DNA from: CAINOH01 sp041663565
GTDB taxonomy: Archaea; Micrarchaeota; Micrarchaeia; Norongarragalinales; CAINOH01
Assembly (NCBI GenBank): GCA_041663565.1
Contig: JBAYMJ010000007.1
Coordinates: forward strand, 1-58,863
Direction of reading: 5' to 3'
Length of the DNA: 58,863 nucleotides
Both the position numbers and the translations under genes were made by a program. The notes beneath the pieces were generated by a model. The model had not been told where the DNA came from, did not search any database, and saw nothing but the letters and a program-made list of their open reading frames with translations. Of this stretch, positions 7,316 to 15,067 are shown piece by piece (position 1 is the first letter of the stretch; each line of letters starts with the position of its first letter).

Positions 7316-7594
7316 CTAGACGCGGTGCATGTACTCGAAGATGTCCTTGTGCTGGATGATTACCTGCAGCCCCAGCTTCTTGCCCTCTGCCGCAAGCTTC
7401 TTCTGCAGCGTCTCAAAGTCGGCCTTTGCGTTGCTGATGTCAACAAGTATCATCATCGCGAACATGTCCTGCATTATGGTCTGGCCGAGGTCCTCGATGT
7501 TGACGTTGTTCTCAGCTAGTACGCGCGTGACGCCCGCAACCAGGCCGGTGCTGTCCTTTCCGAAAGCCGTGACTACTGCCAGTTCCTTTGCCAT
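7316..7594 (-). CDS. ACT-domain protein (UPF0237)
   Basis: This 92-aa protein is a single ACT domain: AVVTAFGKDSTGLVAGVTRVLAENNVNIEDLGQTIMQDMFAMMILVDIS is the usual beta-alpha-beta-beta half, followed by a helix and the closing strand. ACT domains bind amino acids or other small ligands as regulatory dimers. The ATG at 7594 has a GGGGAA Shine-Dalgarno immediately before it; upstream in-frame codons are not needed. It lies 45 bp upstream of the UPF0210 gene and is its usual partner. Confidence 0.87.
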   Translation of the reverse strand: MAKELAVVTAFGKDSTGLVAGVTRVLAENNVNIEDLGQTIMQDMFAMMILVDISNAKADFETLQKKLAAEGKKLGLQVIIQHKDIFEYMHRV

Positions 7595-7679
7595 AAGTTC
7601 CCCAACCCGCTTTGAATGTAATGGATAGTATTCAGGGCGTAAAAGAAGCATAAATAGCCCTAGGGAAAGCTAAGACTGC

Positions 7680-8846
7680 TCATTTCCTACGGGTGCGCTC
7701 GCGGCCAAGGAAATCCACCATCGCGTTGCCAAGCGTGTTGTTGTACACCAGGAAGGCGTCGTGACCGTAGGGCAGGTCTAGCTTTTTGTACACGCAGGGC
7801 ACCCCTGCCTCTGCAAGGCCCGCGTAGAGCTCCTCAACGTGGGCAGGCGGGTAGAGCCAGTCGGAGGTAAAGGATACGAGGAGGAATTTTGGCTTTTTGC
7901 CCTGCTGGCTGGCCAATCCGGAAAAGACGTCGCACAGCTCCGTTTCCCCGCCAGAAGTCAGGTCGAAGTGGTCAACCGCGTTGGTGATGTACAGGTAGCT
8001 GTTGGCGTCGAACCGGCGCACGAACTTCTGGCCCTGGTAGTTGAAGTAGCTCTGTATCTCGAACTCCGTTCCGAACTTGGGCGGCCGCGAGCCGTGCCGC
8101 TCCTTTTTGTTCCGGCCGAACTTGCGCTCAAGCGTGTCGTGGCTTAGGTAGGTGATGTGGCTGACTTGGCGCGCAAGCGAAAGGCCTTTCCGCGGCGCTC
8201 CTGCGGAGTAGTAGTCGCCCTGCTTCCAGTGCGGGTCAGCGAGTATCATCTTGCGGCCCATGTCGTGGAACGCCACGCCCATAGGGTATTGCTTTGCCGT
8301 TGCCGCAAGCACGATTGCGGTGTCGAACGAGTCGGGAAAGTCAACTGCCCACTGGAGAACCTCCATCCCGCCCATGCTGCCGCCCACGATGCAGAAGAGC
8401 CGCTTGACGCCGAGGTGATCCACAAGCTTCTTGTGCGCAGCCACCATGTCGCGTATCGAAATGAGCGGAAAGTCCGAGCCGTAGGGCTTCTTGGTGCGCG
8501 GGTTTATGCTCGAAGGCCCTGTCGTTCCCTTGCACCCGCCAAGCACGTTGGCGCAGACTACGAAGTACTTTCGCGTGTCGAAAGTCTTGCCGGGGCCTAT
8601 GGCCAGGTCGTACCAGCCCGGCTTGCGGCCGTTCCGCTTGTGCATCCCAGCTGCGTGGCTGTCGCCCGTAAGCGCGTGGAATACAAGAACCGCGTTGGTC
8701 TTCTGCGCATTGAGCGTGCCGTAGGTCTCGTACGCTATGCGGACGTTGCGGAGCTTCTCGCCGCACTCAAGGGCAAGGTCACCCGCGTCTAAGTACTCGG
8801 TCCTGACGAATCCCACTGAGTTGCCCTGCTTTTCTAAGTTGAACAC
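7680..8846 (-). CDS. metX: Homoserine O-acyltransferase (acetyltransferase type)
   Basis: This 388-aa alpha/beta hydrolase is a MetX homologue transferring an acetyl (or succinyl) group from CoA to homoserine, the activation step of methionine synthesis. The nucleophile is Ser157 in GGSMGGME; Asp329 (FTSDWLYPP) and His362 (YGHDAFL) complete the triad. N-terminal HALTGDSHAAG and PGKTFDTRKYFVVCANVLGGCKGTTGP are typical of the family. Start is GTG at 8846, 11 nt after the MetY stop. It is the last gene of the minus-strand operon HTH-aspartokinase-metY-metX, so its product directly feeds MetY. Confidence 0.93.
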   Translation of the reverse strand: MFNLEKQGNSVGFVRTEYLDAGDLALECGEKLRNVRIAYETYGTLNAQKTNAVLVFHALTGDSHAAGMHKRNGRKPGWYDLAIGPGKTFDTRKYFVVCANVLGGCKGTTGPSSINPRTKKPYGSDFPLISIRDMVAAHKKLVDHLGVKRLFCIVGGSMGGMEVLQWAVDFPDSFDTAIVLAATAKQYPMGVAFHDMGRKMILADPHWKQGDYYSAGAPRKGLSLARQVSHITYLSHDTLERKFGRNKKERHGSRPPKFGTEFEIQSYFNYQGQKFVRRFDANSYLYITNAVDHFDLTSGGETELCDVFSGLASQQGKKPKFLLVSFTSDWLYPPAHVEELYAGLAEAGVPCVYKKLDLPYGHDAFLVYNNTLGNAMVDFLGRERTRRK

Positions 8847-8857
8847 CTTCTGCTATC

Positions 8858-10171
8858 CTAAGTACCTGCTGGCGCAACCTTTAGCGCCTGCTCCAAATCG
8901 GCGATTATGTCTTCGGCATCTTCCAAGCCAATGGAAAGCCGCACCAAGTCCGGCGAGATGCCGCATTCGGCAAGCTGTTTTGCAGTAAGCTGGCTGTGAG
9001 TTGTGCTTGCCGGGTGTATTGCCAGGCTCTTGGCGTCTCCTACGTTTGCCAGGTGCGAAAACAGCGAAAGGTTTTCGATGAACTTCCCGCCCGCGCCCTT
9101 TCCCTTCACCCCGAATGCCACCACCCCGCCAAACCCTTTCTTGAAATACTTCTTTGCATTGCCGTGCGACGGGTGCGAAGAAAGGCCCGGATAGCGAACC
9201 CACGACACCGCATCATTCGACTCCAAGAATTTCGCCACCTTGAGTGCGTTCTCGCAGTGACGCTCCATTCGCAGGGAGAGAGTTTCCAGTCCCTGAAGGA
9301 AAATCCAAGAGTTGTCCGGAGCGATGCATCCTCCGAGGTTGCGCAGCGCACCCAGTCTCATACGGTTGATGTAGGCAAGCCTGTTGGCCTTGCCGAAATC
9401 GTAAGCATATCGTATCCCGTGGTAATTGTCGTCTGGCGCGGTAAACTGCGGGTGCTTCCCCGACTGTTTCCAGTCAAAATTGCCGCTGTCAACAACAGCG
9501 CCGCCGATTCCCGTGCCGTGGCCGCCAATCCACTTGGAAAGCGAGTGCACGACAATATCTGTGCCGTAATTGAAGGGCAAAAGCAGGTAGGGAGTTGCGA
9601 AGGTGGAATCGATGATGAGCGGGATGGAGTTCTCGTGCGCAACTTCCGCCAGTGCCCCAAAGTCGGGAACCGAAAGCGTGGGGTTTCCGATTGCCTCGCA
9701 GAAAAGCGCCTTGGTCTTTTTCGTTATTGCCTTGGAAAAGTTGTCCGGGTCAGCGGGATTTGCAAAGCTTGCGGTAATCCCGAAATCAGGAAGCATGCCT
9801 GCAAACTGTGTGGCAGTGCCGCCGTAAAGGTCAGTAGAGGAAACTATGTGGTCGCCCTGCTTTGCAAGGTTGATTATGGAGTAGAATACCGCGGTTGTTC
9901 CAGAACACAAAGCAAGGGCTCCAGCTCCGGAGCCGTCGCCTTCCAGCGATGCAAGACGCTCCTCAAGGGATTGCGTGGTCGGATTCGACATGCGCGTGTA
10001 GATGTGGCCGTCGGCCTTGAGCGCAAAAAGGTCGCTTGCGTGCCGGGTGTCCGTAAAGACGTAGCTTGAGGTGCGTTGTATTGGCACGGACGATGAAGGT
10101 GAGGTTGGACCCGGCGCGTACCCTTCGTGTATGGCCCTTGTCTGGAAATTTTTTTTGTAAACGCGGGCCAT
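8858..10171 (-). CDS. metY: O-acetylhomoserine sulfhydrylase (MetY)
   Basis: This 437-aa PLP enzyme of the Cys/Met metabolism family should convert O-acetylhomoserine and sulfide (or methanethiol) to homocysteine (or methionine). TRAIHEGYAPGP and the substrate/PLP region YTRMSNPTTQSLEERLASLEG are at the N terminus; SSTDLYGGT and DSTFATPYLLLP lead to the PLP lysine in VHSLSKWIGGHGTGIGG. The C-terminal HPASTTHSQL and SPDLVRLSIGLED blocks are standard. ATG at 10171 is preceded by GAGGTG; the longer frame would extend into the aspartokinase stop. It lies between aspartokinase and MetX in one operon, giving a direct sulfhydrylation route. Confidence 0.94.
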   Translation of the reverse strand: MARVYKKNFQTRAIHEGYAPGPTSPSSSVPIQRTSSYVFTDTRHASDLFALKADGHIYTRMSNPTTQSLEERLASLEGDGSGAGALALCSGTTAVFYSIINLAKQGDHIVSSTDLYGGTATQFAGMLPDFGITASFANPADPDNFSKAITKKTKALFCEAIGNPTLSVPDFGALAEVAHENSIPLIIDSTFATPYLLLPFNYGTDIVVHSLSKWIGGHGTGIGGAVVDSGNFDWKQSGKHPQFTAPDDNYHGIRYAYDFGKANRLAYINRMRLGALRNLGGCIAPDNSWIFLQGLETLSLRMERHCENALKVAKFLESNDAVSWVRYPGLSSHPSHGNAKKYFKKGFGGVVAFGVKGKGAGGKFIENLSLFSHLANVGDAKSLAIHPASTTHSQLTAKQLAECGISPDLVRLSIGLEDAEDIIADLEQALKVAPAGT

Positions 10172-10182
10172 TTTTTCACACC

Positions 10183-11001
10183 TCAAATCTTTGCGGTCCC
10201 CGCAAGCGCGGTTGCGGTGAACGCGGGCTTGCTTGGGTAGATTACCGAGCCTTCGGAATTAATGCTTTCGCTGTTGTGGCTTACTATGCGCAGCACAGTC
10301 GGGAACACGAAGTGCTCAAGCGCAGCCGGTGCTATCAGCGAGCGGCACCTGCTCTCGACGCCGAAAGAGAAGTCGTGGCAGCTGCTGCGAAGCTCATCCA
10401 CGCCTGCTTCCTTGACGCGCTTGCCCCCAACGTAGAACCCGTCCACGTTGGTGACCTTGACTATCTCGTCAGCCTCAAGGCAGCGTCCAAGGACGAACGC
10501 GGTCACGTCGCTCCCGCCGCGGCCAAGGGTCGTGATTTTCCCGTCGTGCGAGCGCGCCACGAAACCCGGGATTACCGGAATCATGTACTCCAAACAGGGC
10601 TCCACCAGGCTCCTGCAGAGTAGCCGCGTGCGTTCGACGTCAACCGCTGCACAGCCGTAATGCGAGTCGGACACTATTGGCCACTCGCTTCCCGTAGGGT
10701 CGTAGAGCTTGCTCTGCACGTCTGCGCTGACCAGCGCCGAATGCAAAAGCGCTGCCGAAAGCCTCTCGCCGTAGGACAGCGCGACGTCCCAAGCCTGGGG
10801 CAGTTTGGCGTTCTCCTGCCCGAGCTGCGAAAGCTGCGACACTATCGAGTCGGTCGAGCCGCCCTGTGCCGACACTACCGCGACAACGCGGTTGCCGTGC
10901 TTGAAGTCCTCAGAAAGCAATGCTGCCGCCTTCTGGACAAGCGCGGGCGTGGACAGGCTCTTGCCGCCGAACTTTACTATGCGAAGGATGCCCTTGCTCA
11001 T
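10183..11001 (-). CDS. Aspartate kinase, catalytic domain only
   Basis: This 272-aa amino-acid-kinase-fold protein has the aspartokinase signatures: KFGGKSLS at the N terminus, VVAVVSAQGGSTD, SYGERLSAALL and TTLGRGGSDVTAFVLGRCLEAD. It phosphorylates aspartate, the first step toward threonine, methionine and lysine. The usual C-terminal tandem ACT regulatory domains are absent, so allosteric feedback may be missing or supplied by another protein. Its ATG overlaps the TGA of the upstream HTH gene by four bases, indicating translational coupling. Aspartate semialdehyde and homoserine dehydrogenases are not in the window. Confidence 0.9.
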   Translation of the reverse strand: MSKGILRIVKFGGKSLSTPALVQKAAALLSEDFKHGNRVVAVVSAQGGSTDSIVSQLSQLGQENAKLPQAWDVALSYGERLSAALLHSALVSADVQSKLYDPTGSEWPIVSDSHYGCAAVDVERTRLLCRSLVEPCLEYMIPVIPGFVARSHDGKITTLGRGGSDVTAFVLGRCLEADEIVKVTNVDGFYVGGKRVKEAGVDELRSSCHDFSFGVESRCRSLIAPAALEHFVFPTVLRIVSHNSESINSEGSVIYPSKPAFTATALAGTAKI

Positions 11002-11192
11002 TCAAGACCAAGCCTCTGCAGTGCACGCCATATCGCCATGCGCGAGCAGGAGAACTCGGACTCGAGCTGCCTGCATGAATAACCCGCCTGCCGGAACTGG
11101 ACCAGGCGGCCTATGTCCTCGCCTTCAAGCTTGGGGTACCTCCCCCTGTGCTTTATGTCGACGGACACGCCGTAACTACAACTTGATGACAT
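10998..11192 (-). CDS. Tiny helix-turn-helix protein heading the Met operon
   Basis: This 64-aa protein is nearly all one helix-turn-helix unit. HRGRYPKLEGEDIGRLVQFRQAGYSCRQLESEFSCSRMAIWRALQRLGLE resembles the C-terminal DNA-binding part of resolvases/invertases: a positioning helix, then a turn (AGYSCRQLESEF) and a recognition helix (SRMAIWRALQRLG). No effector domain is visible. It overlaps aspartokinase by ATGA and so is the first gene of the methionine operon. It may be a local regulator that acts on the operon leader, where a perfect inverted repeat lies about 50 nt upstream. ATG at 11192 is used; a GTG ten codons in is an alternative. Confidence 0.7.
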   Translation of the reverse strand: MSSSCSYGVSVDIKHRGRYPKLEGEDIGRLVQFRQAGYSCRQLESEFSCSRMAIWRALQRLGLE

Positions 11193-11545
11193 TCCCAACT
11201 TTCACCACCGAACGATTTTCCCCGAATCTCAGAACAAGCGCGGCCTTCAACCGATTTAGGCTGTTTTTTATTTTTTATTGAAGGCCGCAAGAGGGGATGG
11301 TGGTTGCCATTGCGCGGGCTACGGAAACCGAAAGCGGAAGGTTCCTGACATGCCCGAACAACATTTGTATCGACTAGAAAGAATTCATCTTGTAGTATAA
11401 AAAACCGCGTCACGGAATGTGCACAGGTTATAAATGGTTTAAAAGCGAAGCGGGAAAATACGGGGGTTCCGGCAAGGCAGGACGCGGGATTTTGCCGCGT
11501 TCACTATGGTTATATTTCAAAGCAAAGTTATTGTTCAGAGCAAAC
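11193..11545. other. 353-nt divergent intergenic region between the Met operon and the TPR gene
   Basis: No convincing gene is seen here. On the minus strand TTTTTTATACT (around 11394-11404) is a good TATA box, predicting a leader of about 180 nt before the HTH start, containing the inverted repeat at 11240-11288. On the plus strand GGTTATAAATGG (11426-11437) and TTATATTT (11510-11517) are TATA candidates for the TPR gene; the second lies 36 nt before its ATG and implies a very short leader. Confidence 0.6.
11240..11288 (-). repeat. Perfect 11-bp inverted repeat in the Met operon leader
   Basis: GCGGCCTTCAA (11240-11250) and TTGAAGGCCGC (11278-11288) are exact complements separated by 27 nt of A/T-rich sequence. 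In the minus-strand mRNA this is a strong hairpin ending 48 nt before the HTH start codon; as DNA it is a possible two-site operator. It is not followed by the T tract of a terminator in the operon direction. It matches no SAM riboswitch consensus that I know. Confidence 0.75.
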
Positions 11546-12322
11546 ATGGCGGAACAGGCTAAACCACCGGCAAAAGAGGCTATGGCAGCGCCAGTGGCAA
11601 GGCTTACTGCGGCGGAACTCCTTGCAAAGGGCGCGGGCCTGGAAAAGGATGGCGACAACGACGGTGCGCTTGAGGCCTACAAGGCGGTGCTTGAGACCGA
11701 GCCGAAGAACAACGTCGCCTTGGAAGCCTGCGGGGCGATATTCCTTGGCCATAAGAAGTACGACGACGCCGTGCACTACTTTTACCGCGCGCTTGACACC
11801 GACTCGGAAAGCGTCTTCTCCCTCAACGGGCTTGGGTTGTGCTTTTTGAAGCTTGGAAGGTACAACGACGCCATGAACTGCTTTTCGCGCATCCTCGAGA
11901 TGGAGCCTGACAACGCCAACGCGCTCATAAACAAGGGCATAGTGTTCAAGGAGCAGGACCGCACCGAGGAGGCTTTGCTGTTCTTCGACAAGGTGCTCAA
12001 GCGCAACCCTGCAGACGAGTACGCCCTTATGAGCAAGGGCAACGCGCTTGCAGAGGCGCGGTACTTCAACGAGGCCATAATCTGCTTCAACAAGGCCCTT
12101 GCGGTGAACTCCAAGAACGCCCTTGCAATCTACAACATGGGCGAGGCGTACAAGAACATCGGGAAGACGGCCATGGGGAACAGCATGATTGCGGACGCGA
12201 TGCGGCTGGACCCCGGGATAAAGGACGAGATTGCAAAGAAGAATGAAGAGAAGGTCTCGTTGCTGTCGGACGTCAAGGGCCTCATCAAGATACTGCTGGC
12301 CAGGATAACCGACCGGACCTGA
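11546..12322 (+). CDS. TPR-repeat protein
   Basis: This 258-aa soluble protein has a short Ala/Pro-rich N terminus followed by six tetratricopeptide repeats from about residue 22 to 240. Each shows the W/L..G.A.. ...Y..A...F..AL..dP pattern, for example GLCFLKLGRYNDAMNCFSRI and MSKGNALAEARYFNEAIICF. TPRs make protein-protein interaction superhelices; the partner is unknown. It ends with a charged helix. ATG at 11546 is preceded by TTATATTT 36 nt upstream, so the transcript is probably leaderless or nearly so. It converges on the pilin-like operon. Confidence 0.88.
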   Translation: MAEQAKPPAKEAMAAPVARLTAAELLAKGAGLEKDGDNDGALEAYKAVLETEPKNNVALEACGAIFLGHKKYDDAVHYFYRALDTDSESVFSLNGLGLCFLKLGRYNDAMNCFSRILEMEPDNANALINKGIVFKEQDRTEEALLFFDKVLKRNPADEYALMSKGNALAEARYFNEAIICFNKALAVNSKNALAIYNMGEAYKNIGKTAMGNSMIADAMRLDPGIKDEIAKKNEEKVSLLSDVKGLIKILLARITDRT

Positions 12323-12326
12323 GCAC

Positions 12327-13016
12327 TTAGGCCACCTGCGAGACGCACAGGTCTATCTGCCCCGCGCTCCCCTGGACGTTGCCCGCGGTGGCGGACTTGG
12401 TTATCTTTATCTTGAACGCGAGGTTGCCGTCGGTAAGCCGCTCGAAGGTGGCGAACATTGCGTTGTCGTACGCGCCCGAGCTTGCGTAGGACATCTCGTC
12501 GCACTCCGACTGGCTGATTGTGCGGCCCTGCACCTTGGCCGGGCACACGCTGTCGGAGACCTTGCCGTTGCAGGACTCCGATGGGTCGATGTTGAGCCGC
12601 AGCGCCTCGGAAAGCTCTATGCACACGCTCGAGTCAACAAGCGGCGCGAGTATCCCCGTCCCCGCGTCGTAGGTGAGGGGCTCTATTATCCAGCACCCGC
12701 CGCCGTAGTTCCCGGAGCAGCGCTGGCAGTACTTCTGGTTGGTGTAGTGTATCACGCGCACCGCCTCGACCGAGCGGCCGGTGCAGCGCTCCATGGTGTA
12801 GTCAACTAGCTTGGACGTGCCCCACGAGCCCATCGCCACTTCCTGCATGGCCTCCTGGAGCCTCTCGTTCTGGGTCTTGAGCCGGTACTCACACTGCGTG
12901 TCGCTTATGTTGTTGTAGAGGTAGAAGGCGAGGCTCATGCTCAGGGTCATTATGATTACGGCTATGAAAAGCTCCATTGGCGCGGACATTTGGCCGCGCT
13001 TTTGGCCGTAGCGCAT
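12327..13016 (-). CDS. Type IV pilin-like secreted protein, class III signal peptide
   Basis: This 229-aa protein begins MRYGQKRGQMSAPMELF and continues into one hydrophobic helix (IAVIIMTLSMSLAFYLY). KRG|Q is the archaeal class III prepilin-type cleavage site (after Gly8), with Glu15 near the start of the hydrophobic helix. The exported domain is rich in Cys (CTGRS, CQRCSGNYGGGCW, CNGKVSDSVC), implying disulfides. The likely role is a surface pilus or pseudopilus subunit assembled after EppA/PibD-type processing. It is the last gene of a three-gene minus-strand operon; a GGGGGTTGGG stretch precedes its ATG. Confidence 0.75.
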   Translation of the reverse strand: MRYGQKRGQMSAPMELFIAVIIMTLSMSLAFYLYNNISDTQCEYRLKTQNERLQEAMQEVAMGSWGTSKLVDYTMERCTGRSVEAVRVIHYTNQKYCQRCSGNYGGGCWIIEPLTYDAGTGILAPLVDSSVCIELSEALRLNIDPSESCNGKVSDSVCPAKVQGRTISQSECDEMSYASSGAYDNAMFATFERLTDGNLAFKIKITKSATAGNVQGSAGQIDLCVSQVA

Positions 13017-13028
13017 TTTCCCAACCCC

Positions 13029-13196
13029 CTAAATGAGCCCCAGCGCCGCCTGGACGTAGTTCGTGCTGTAGCCTAGGTTCGACGCCGACGTCTCGGCGGC
13101 CGATGCGAACAGGGGCTTGACGAGGGTGATGACAAGCACCGCGGCGATGATGACCACTACAATCATGTAGATGCCACTCCAGTCACCGCGTCTCAT
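13029..13196 (-). CDS. Small pilin-like membrane protein
   Basis: This 55-aa protein starts MRRGDWSGIY and then has one hydrophobic helix (MIVVVIIAAVLVITLV), followed by a short Ser/Asn-rich tail. The RRGDWSG segment before the helix looks like a class III prepilin cleavage site in the same position as in its neighbours, so this may be a minimal pseudopilin or major pilin. It lies between two larger pilin-like genes with gaps of 12 and 19 nt. Longer upstream starts would run into the preceding gene and add a non-conserved basic extension. Confidence 0.7.
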   Translation of the reverse strand: MRRGDWSGIYMIVVVIIAAVLVITLVKPLFASAAETSASNLGYSTNYVQAALGLI

Positions 13197-13215
13197 GCTC
13201 TTTGCACCAAGGAAC

Positions 13216-13695
13216 TTAGCTAAGGCCGCAGTCGCTTTCGGCCTGCGAACGCACGCCATTGGAGCCGGTGAGCGACTGGCCTATGCCGATTATGTACTCG
13301 CTTTCGTCCGAATTGAAGCACACCACTATGGCCACTGCGATGTTCTCATTGCAGACAATCGACGTATCCTGGACGGTCAATGGCGTGTCCGTGCCGCCTC
13401 CGCATACGGTGTCGTCGTAGCATATGAACTTGATTGATTCCTTGCTGATTGCGGCGGTGCCCTTGGCATCCTCGCGGTAGATGGAGTCGCCCTTGCTGAA
13501 CTCCACGTTCTCCTTCGGCTCGAGCCCGAAGCCCTTCTGCTGGACCTTCTTGACAAGGTCGGGAATCACGTCCTTTGCCTTGGCGCCGAAGCCGCCGATG
13601 CCGCCAAGGAAACCTAGGAGCATGCCCAATATCGCAACTGCGACAATTACGCTGATGACAAGCATCATCGTGTCGAAAGCCTGACCGCGCTTCAT
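13216..13695 (-). CDS. Type IV pilin-like protein, class III signal peptide
   Basis: This 159-aa protein begins MKRGQAFDTMMLVISVIVA, a class III signal (KRG|Q) with a hydrophobic helix running to about residue 32 and ending in GFLGGIGGFG. The exported part is a compact domain with Cys residues (ICYDDTVCGG, VCNENIAVAIVVCFN). It is the first gene of the pilin-like operon. Start choice is ambiguous: a 21-nt tandem duplication gives ATG codons at 13695, 13701, 13716 and 13722. I prefer 13695 because GAGGG lies 6 nt upstream and the KRGQ motif then starts the protein. Confidence 0.72.
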   Translation of the reverse strand: MKRGQAFDTMMLVISVIVAVAILGMLLGFLGGIGGFGAKAKDVIPDLVKKVQQKGFGLEPKENVEFSKGDSIYREDAKGTAAISKESIKFICYDDTVCGGGTDTPLTVQDTSIVCNENIAVAIVVCFNSDESEYIIGIGQSLTGSNGVRSQAESDCGLS

Positions 13696-13730
13696 CTTCA
13701 TCCCTCGCAGCTTCATTTCCATCCCTCGCA
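13689..13730 (-). repeat. 21-nt tandem duplication over the pilin start region
   Basis: Positions 13689-13709 and 13710-13730 are adjacent direct copies that differ at two positions. Each copy contains GAGGG followed by two in-frame ATG codons, so the Shine-Dalgarno and start region of the first pilin-like gene exists twice in tandem and in the same frame (21 nt is seven codons). Confidence 0.85.
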
Positions 13731-13803
13731 AAAATACCGCGTTAATAGAACCAATCAGATTACCCAGAAGCGGTTTAAAAACGTCTCTTCCCACCTCATT
13801 CCT

Positions 13804-14826
13804 ATGGTACTGGAGTTCCGCAAGGACCCCATCAAGGGTTCCATCGTGGTTGTCGCAAACGAGCGCGCGCTGCGGCCGCTGGACCCGTCGGTGTCCTGCC
13901 CGTTCTGCAAGGGAGCGGAGAAGGTCACGCCGCCCACCAAGCTCGCGTTGCCTTCCGAAAAGAACTGGACCGTCCGGTGCTTTGACAACGCGTTCGCAAT
14001 AGTGAAGCCGCGGGGCAAGTTCAAGCCGGAAAAAAAGGACGACTTCTTCTACACCTCGCCCGCATACGGCGAGCACGAAGTCATTGTGGAGACGCCTGAC
14101 CACCACCAGCTGTTCATGGAAATCAAGGACCCGGCGCACCTTGCGATGATTTTCCGGGCCTACAAGGAAAGGTACGTTGCGCTTTCAAAAAAGAAGGACG
14201 CGCGGTACGTGCACCTGTTCAAGAACCACGGCCGGCTCGGAGGCGCGAGCCTGGAGCACGAGCACTCGCAGATAATCTCGCTGCCGTTCCTCCCTGTTGT
14301 AATCAAGTCCGAGATTGACAACGAGCGCGAGTACAAGAAAAGGACCGGAAAGTGCATACTCTGCGAGCTTTTGGAGCGGGAGAAGCAGAACATAATCCTG
14401 CAGAACGAGAGCTTCGCAGTCCTGTGCCCGTCGTTTGCGCGATTCCCGTTCGAGACCTGGATAATCAGCCTGGAGCACAAGAAAAGCATCGCCCAGTTTT
14501 CCGACTTCGAGGGCGGCCAGTTCATGCAGGCACTGCGCACCATCGTCGAGGCAGTGTTCCGCGTGTCGCGCGACTACAACGTGGTGTACCACAACGGGGT
14601 CGAGGGCGAGGACTCGCACTTCCACGCGGAAATCTACCCGCGGCCCAACGTCTGGGCCGGCCTTGAGCTTGGCACCGGCGTAATCGTCAACACCAAGACC
14701 GAGAAGGAAGCGATTGCCGCGCTCGCCTGCTCGCCATCAGGCACGTGCTGGGTGAGGCCGGAATTGAGGAAGAAGACAGGGGAAGGGAAAGCCAACCCCA
14801 AAGCCGGCAAGAAAAGGAAGAAGTAG
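13804..14826 (+). CDS. galT: Galactose-1-phosphate uridylyltransferase-like HIT protein
   Basis: This 340-aa protein belongs to the GalT branch of the HIT superfamily, which transfers UMP between hexose-1-phosphates. Zn-type Cys32/Cys35 (SCPFCKG) and later CILCELL are present. The active-site block is NHGRLGGASLEHEHSQ with His152-Glu-His154-Ser-Gln156, His154 being the expected nucleophile; a second family block is DSHFHAEIYPR. The C-terminal tail is Lys-rich. The plus-strand ATG at 13804 is preceded by a TATA-like GGTTTAAAAACG about 30 nt upstream. It may act in nucleotide-sugar supply for glycans; whether galactose is the true substrate cannot be told. Confidence 0.88.
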   Translation: MVLEFRKDPIKGSIVVVANERALRPLDPSVSCPFCKGAEKVTPPTKLALPSEKNWTVRCFDNAFAIVKPRGKFKPEKKDDFFYTSPAYGEHEVIVETPDHHQLFMEIKDPAHLAMIFRAYKERYVALSKKKDARYVHLFKNHGRLGGASLEHEHSQIISLPFLPVVIKSEIDNEREYKKRTGKCILCELLEREKQNIILQNESFAVLCPSFARFPFETWIISLEHKKSIAQFSDFEGGQFMQALRTIVEAVFRVSRDYNVVYHNGVEGEDSHFHAEIYPRPNVWAGLELGTGVIVNTKTEKEAIAALACSPSGTCWVRPELRKKTGEGKANPKAGKKRKK

Positions 14827-14899
14827 GAAAACCGGCAAAAAGCGCCGTGGTGGTTTCCAGGCGGGCGCAGCATCACAACCCAATTCCCCCCGGAAATCC

Positions 14900-15058
14900 C
14901 TAACTGATTCCAAGCATTGTCAGCGTGCCGCGCGCAAGAAGGAACATGCCAATCAGCGAAGCTGCGCCGCCTATTGCAGCTGCATTGAGCAAAAAGACCA
15001 GGCCGAAGACTATGTCGCCACCGCCATAGAACCACTTTCCGCCTTCAGAGTGTGCCAT
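14900..15058 (-). CDS. Tiny membrane protein, paralog 2 of a tandem pair
   Basis: This 52-aa protein reads MAHSEGGKWFYGGGDIVFGL and then VFLLNAAAIGGAASLIGMFL, with two hydrophobic stretches separated by a Gly/Ala turn, ending LARGTLTMLGIS. It shares YGG-x-DIVFGL and the second-helix ...RG..T...I pattern with the gene immediately upstream, so the two are tandem paralogs. ATG at 15058 follows the upstream stop after 9 nt. I know no family for it; a two-helix hairpin that oligomerises or assists a transporter is a guess from its position beside cation transporters. Confidence 0.68.
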   Translation of the reverse strand: MAHSEGGKWFYGGGDIVFGLVFLLNAAAIGGAASLIGMFLLARGTLTMLGIS

Positions 15059-15067
15059 AAAAACCAA

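Noticed and set aside
8996..10069. 357-codon frame antisense to metY
   Set aside because: It mirrors the metY codon pattern; metY has unmistakable PLP-enzyme motifs and operon context.
11193..11410. SAM or other known riboswitch in the methionine operon leader
   Set aside because: No consensus core of SAM-I, SAM-II or SAM-IV types is visible; only the inverted repeat can be supported.
13696..14139. N-terminal extension of the first pilin-like gene across the galT region
   Set aside because: It would run antisense through the galT start; the KRGQ signal peptide and GAGGG site fix the start near 13695.
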